From positions 1 to 64,000 of the forward strand of contig NZ_DAIRVK010000006.1 of assembly GCF_036802865.1 (NCBI RefSeq): a DNA stretch of 64,000 nt. The letters are read 5' to 3'. Position 1 is the first letter of the stretch; each line of letters begins with the position of its first letter. This DNA comes from Sulfurospirillum sp036802865 (GTDB lineage: Bacteria; Campylobacterota; Campylobacteria; Campylobacterales; Sulfurospirillaceae). The notes under the pieces were generated by a model. The model did no database searches. It saw only the letters and a program-made list of their open reading frames with translations, and had not been told where the DNA came from. Below are positions 63,601 through 64,000 of the stretch, piece by piece. Made by a program: the position numbers and the translations under genes.

Positions 63601-64000
63601 CAGGCAACGATACTCTTAGTGGTTTTTCACGTGTTCTAGGTTCAAATTTTGCTGATACTTTAACCGGTAATTCGAGTGCAGATGAGTTACGTGGTAGCGG
63701 TGGTGATGACTGGTTTGTGATGACAGCAGGTAATGATACTATCTATGGTGGTACGACATCTCAGCCCAATGGAGATACGGTAGATTTTATCAATGCAACG
63801 ACGGCTGGGATTATCGTTAATCTTACAACCAATAGTGCCAGTGGGACTGATATTGGAACCGACATTATCTACGAGATTGAAAATATTTCAGCCTCCAATG
63901 CTAACGATACCATTACGGGTGATACCAATAACAATACCCTCGTAGGACGAGCTTTAGACGATACCATTTTTGCTGGTGCAGGAGCAGATGTCATTTATGG
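57681..64000 (+). CDS. Giant RTX adhesin/calcium-binding protein (partial, runs off the window)
   Basis: The frame starts at ATG 57681 (GGAGGG and AAAGAGGG upstream) and stays open through the final base: 2,106 codons without stop, so the gene is only partly seen. Residues 1-100 have the N-terminal retention-type look (INLFLRPGDELSLGVDLSKA and LPNGGQITFVSLGMMAFEA). A charged linker follows (110-220), then a unique region to about 440. From residue 445 on there are many RTX nonapeptides (GGxGNDTLxGG type) arranged with IEN(I/V)IGS and DTVDYS units of about 50-90 residues. These bind Ca2+ on the outside. It should use TolC and a type I exporter. Confidence 0.93.
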   Translation, partial: MANTPEVNYSKSTTTLKSPPAAGENINLFLRPGDELSLGVDLSKASLQIVGGDVIATLPNGGQITFVSLGMMAFEANAPIIKLPSGMVLQIEQILNKVQDIGQAPRDSILVSGPVSLQSEQHNPAKEEHSNKDESPVNDYNAYYVDPQPFIKPQENANTKESSGKYLQEAVTEYTSNNPAISDSTEKNKHMDEQSKSKDNVADVSAALSFDLGFYQIKSSDSLVGGIKEVLGGTGSALGNVSKSAAAQFQAETLDYRNDAYPTVITADNPSLVNDTYLTKLVRLTVSQPIGFNISNIVITSLTNDFQILNADFSSANSTSGGWSLSAATALSTTGFSHTATDGGETIEFYIRYASNNPSIVNIDYLMKVNLTSQFDMANVPVAQQAGVVEPEKMTLTNFKDIGVIVKNVNTESDYTYTGKYPSGFVVDTTPNENIIYTSKLNSTVYGGLSNDTIYGNIGNDTLNGNRGNDTLSGGSGTNSINGEAGIDTISYDFITKNYSDTFLSTHKSMNDPATGLNYSNDQHPKGVIVNLQTGYASGKTIYDSKPSDEYDGEALVNLVDTLTNVENVIGSKFDDTIIGSNTVANMLYGGEGNDTIDGGSSGGNYLYGEAGNDWLIGSTRDAKIDGGDGTDTVDFSNNMVGIEITLNNSSNGSIKDIGASSATTVVSNVENVAGTQYKDIISGDDSNNLLIGGYNHLATSVSANDDTISGAAGADTIVGDMMVDAVTTVVMYGGNDILVGGSEDDKLYGDSAPVASTSYIVVSADQSLEYVIDKAGATLATIYGGNDTLQGGLGNDYMEGGSGYDTVDYSGISASVTVNLATGIATGQGIDTLKNIENIIGSNLSDTLTGNTLANTLNGGNGSDWVDYSYAGSGVVVDLSVGTGIVSATDTDTLISIENVIGSSGNDTLGGVKGIVNTLLGEGGNDVFYGYFDGDSIDGGSGIDAIDYGNIDSGINVTLGGSSIDKLTSIENLYGTKSNDILAGDGSNNTINGREGNDTLIGGAGSDLLIGGDGNDLADYSTSSNGIVANLTMNSVSDGMGGTDTLSGIESVRGSQYADIITGSANSDTLIGYGGNDTFVATASNDVYWGNEINVGSFVSNDSDKIDYSTLSGVNHIVATLPSISGTGTITKYTSSGPSVDTVYNIENIVGTSGDDTLIGGAGVVNTLQGGAGNDTLGGNIDGDSLDGGDNTDTLVYNGLSANLTVDMSLKIVALTSDSSLKDSFEKIEIIQTGSGNDIFMLSGSKDSTKLTLDGGTGNNTLDYSGLSEGNIHVTLADSGYTTVSVNSGAGDDSIINISNISGSQNDDTIIGNSAANTLHGNAGADILDGGAGNDVLYGDGGADTIIGTIDSGIDYYDGGADSDTIDYSAVTTALTLTNGTTVIGVDVGTDTLASIEIFKAGSGDDVLTGSMTAMTIYGNNGADTITGGSGNDIIYGDNLTKSHGTSDGHNILSGGAGNDTLYAGDAGDILRGDAGSDTLFGGAGIDTLDYATNNITITALLNIGMINGGIDIDIIDKTSIEILRSGTGADVITGADTGVLKTIYTGSGNDVINGGALAETLYGETGDDTIKGGGGVDTIYGGLGNDVVYGATDGDTLYGDNGTGNSAGTSDTLDFSNITSATNLIANMVTGTVNIGASTVSTFSEFENVTGGAGNDQITGDANTNTLKGGAGDDTIFVSNGADVIDGGLGNNTMDFSSRNSSVNINLAAFQIINNGNGEIQSIQNIENIVGGNAGDTVSGDSLANTIYGNLGADQIFGNDGNDVLYGDNAGNTHTTADGHNTLDGGVGNDTLYAGDSGDTLIGSAGNDILYGGAGADILQGGAGDDTLDGGGGIDIADYRSATAKVVIAVDLGNATNLTTGTSSGTVGTDIINSTVEVVYGSAGYDDTMIGNANANTFYGWGGNDTLSGGLGDDTIYGGVGDDTIAGNGGNDFLVGGDSVGVFAGIDTVDYSAETAGVTVNLTAGTATGTSAGNDTLSGFSRVLGSNFADTLTGNSSADELRGSGGDDWFVMTAGNDTIYGGTTSQPNGDTVDFINATTAGIIVNLTTNSASGTDIGTDIIYEIENISASNANDTITGDTNNNTLVGRALDDTIFAGAGADVIY
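59013..64000 (+). repeat. RTX repeat-coding DNA
   Basis: From here the coding sequence alternates GGTGGTNNNGGTAATGATAC-like nonapeptide rows with longer beta-rich spacers, in loosely repeated blocks to the window edge. The repeats are diverged at DNA level, so they are ancient protein repeats rather than a recent tandem amplification. Recombination here could change the length of the protein. Confidence 0.8.

Noticed and set aside
59013..64000. Repeats resembling a CRISPR array or satellite
   Set aside because: The repeats are in frame and encode RTX nonapeptides; spacing and sequence vary as in protein repeats.

Overview
The window looks like chromosome from a respiratory Campylobacterota (epsilonproteobacterium), most likely Sulfurospirillum or a close relative. 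The reasons are the AT-rich, tightly packed genes, an octahaem MccA sulfite reductase operon of the Wolinella/Sulfurospirillum type, a tungsten and selenium supply for formate dehydrogenase, and C4-dicarboxylate/aspartate metabolism feeding anaerobic respiration. I found no transposase, prophage or CRISPR array.

Layout: (1) 1-4.4 kb: fdhD, a ModE-like regulator and the divergent tungstate transporter tupA / tupBC. (2) 4.4-9.2 kb: two unrecognised proteins, then a solute-binding protein in tandem with a PAS-GGDEF diguanylate cyclase. (3) 9.3-10.9 kb: selenium genes yedF-selD; the selenocysteine tRNA lies at 41.1 kb. (4) 11-14.5 kb: exbB-exbD-tonB and an OprC/NosA-like copper receptor. (5) 14.6-18 kb: small housekeeping and membrane genes, including an exported Ppx/GppA-fold protein. 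(6) 18.3-21.3 kb: the Mg2+ ATPase mgtA behind an apparent leader peptide and two mutually exclusive hairpins. (7) 22.8-37.7 kb: a two-component system with a haem-c sensor, then mccA-B-C-D, a CcsA-type haem lyase, a Sel1 protein, a double NosL-domain copper chaperone, a MacB-like ABC exporter and a DsbB-like membrane protein. (8) 37.8-41.2 kb: a Fic protein with repeated operators, a frameshifted AT-rich gene, a gene remnant and tRNA-Sec; this looks like a small acquired patch. (9) 41.3-50.2 kb: a lytic transglycosylase, a two-component system, asparaginase, a Dcu transporter and two tandem aspartases. (10) 50.5-64 kb: a MotA/TolQ-like protein with a long coiled coil, a MotB-like partner, TolC, a TPR-glycosyltransferase, a Cache-type membrane protein and the first 2,106 codons of a giant RTX protein that runs off the window.

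Three points deserve most attention. First, the 50.5-64 kb locus resembles the Salmonella SPI-4 logic (a SiiAB proton channel serving a giant type I-secreted adhesin) but has a different gene set. Second, an 11-bp-spaced TTTAACAC repeat occurs at the exbB promoter, four times before the copper receptor, and before mccA; this suggests that copper uptake and the haem-copper sulfite reductase share a PhoB/OmpR-type regulator. Third, mgtA has a 21-residue leader ORF starting MEDHPP with interleaved hairpins, a translation-coupled attenuator candidate analogous to enterobacterial mgtL.

All functions are inferred by reading the sequence. No database search was run.
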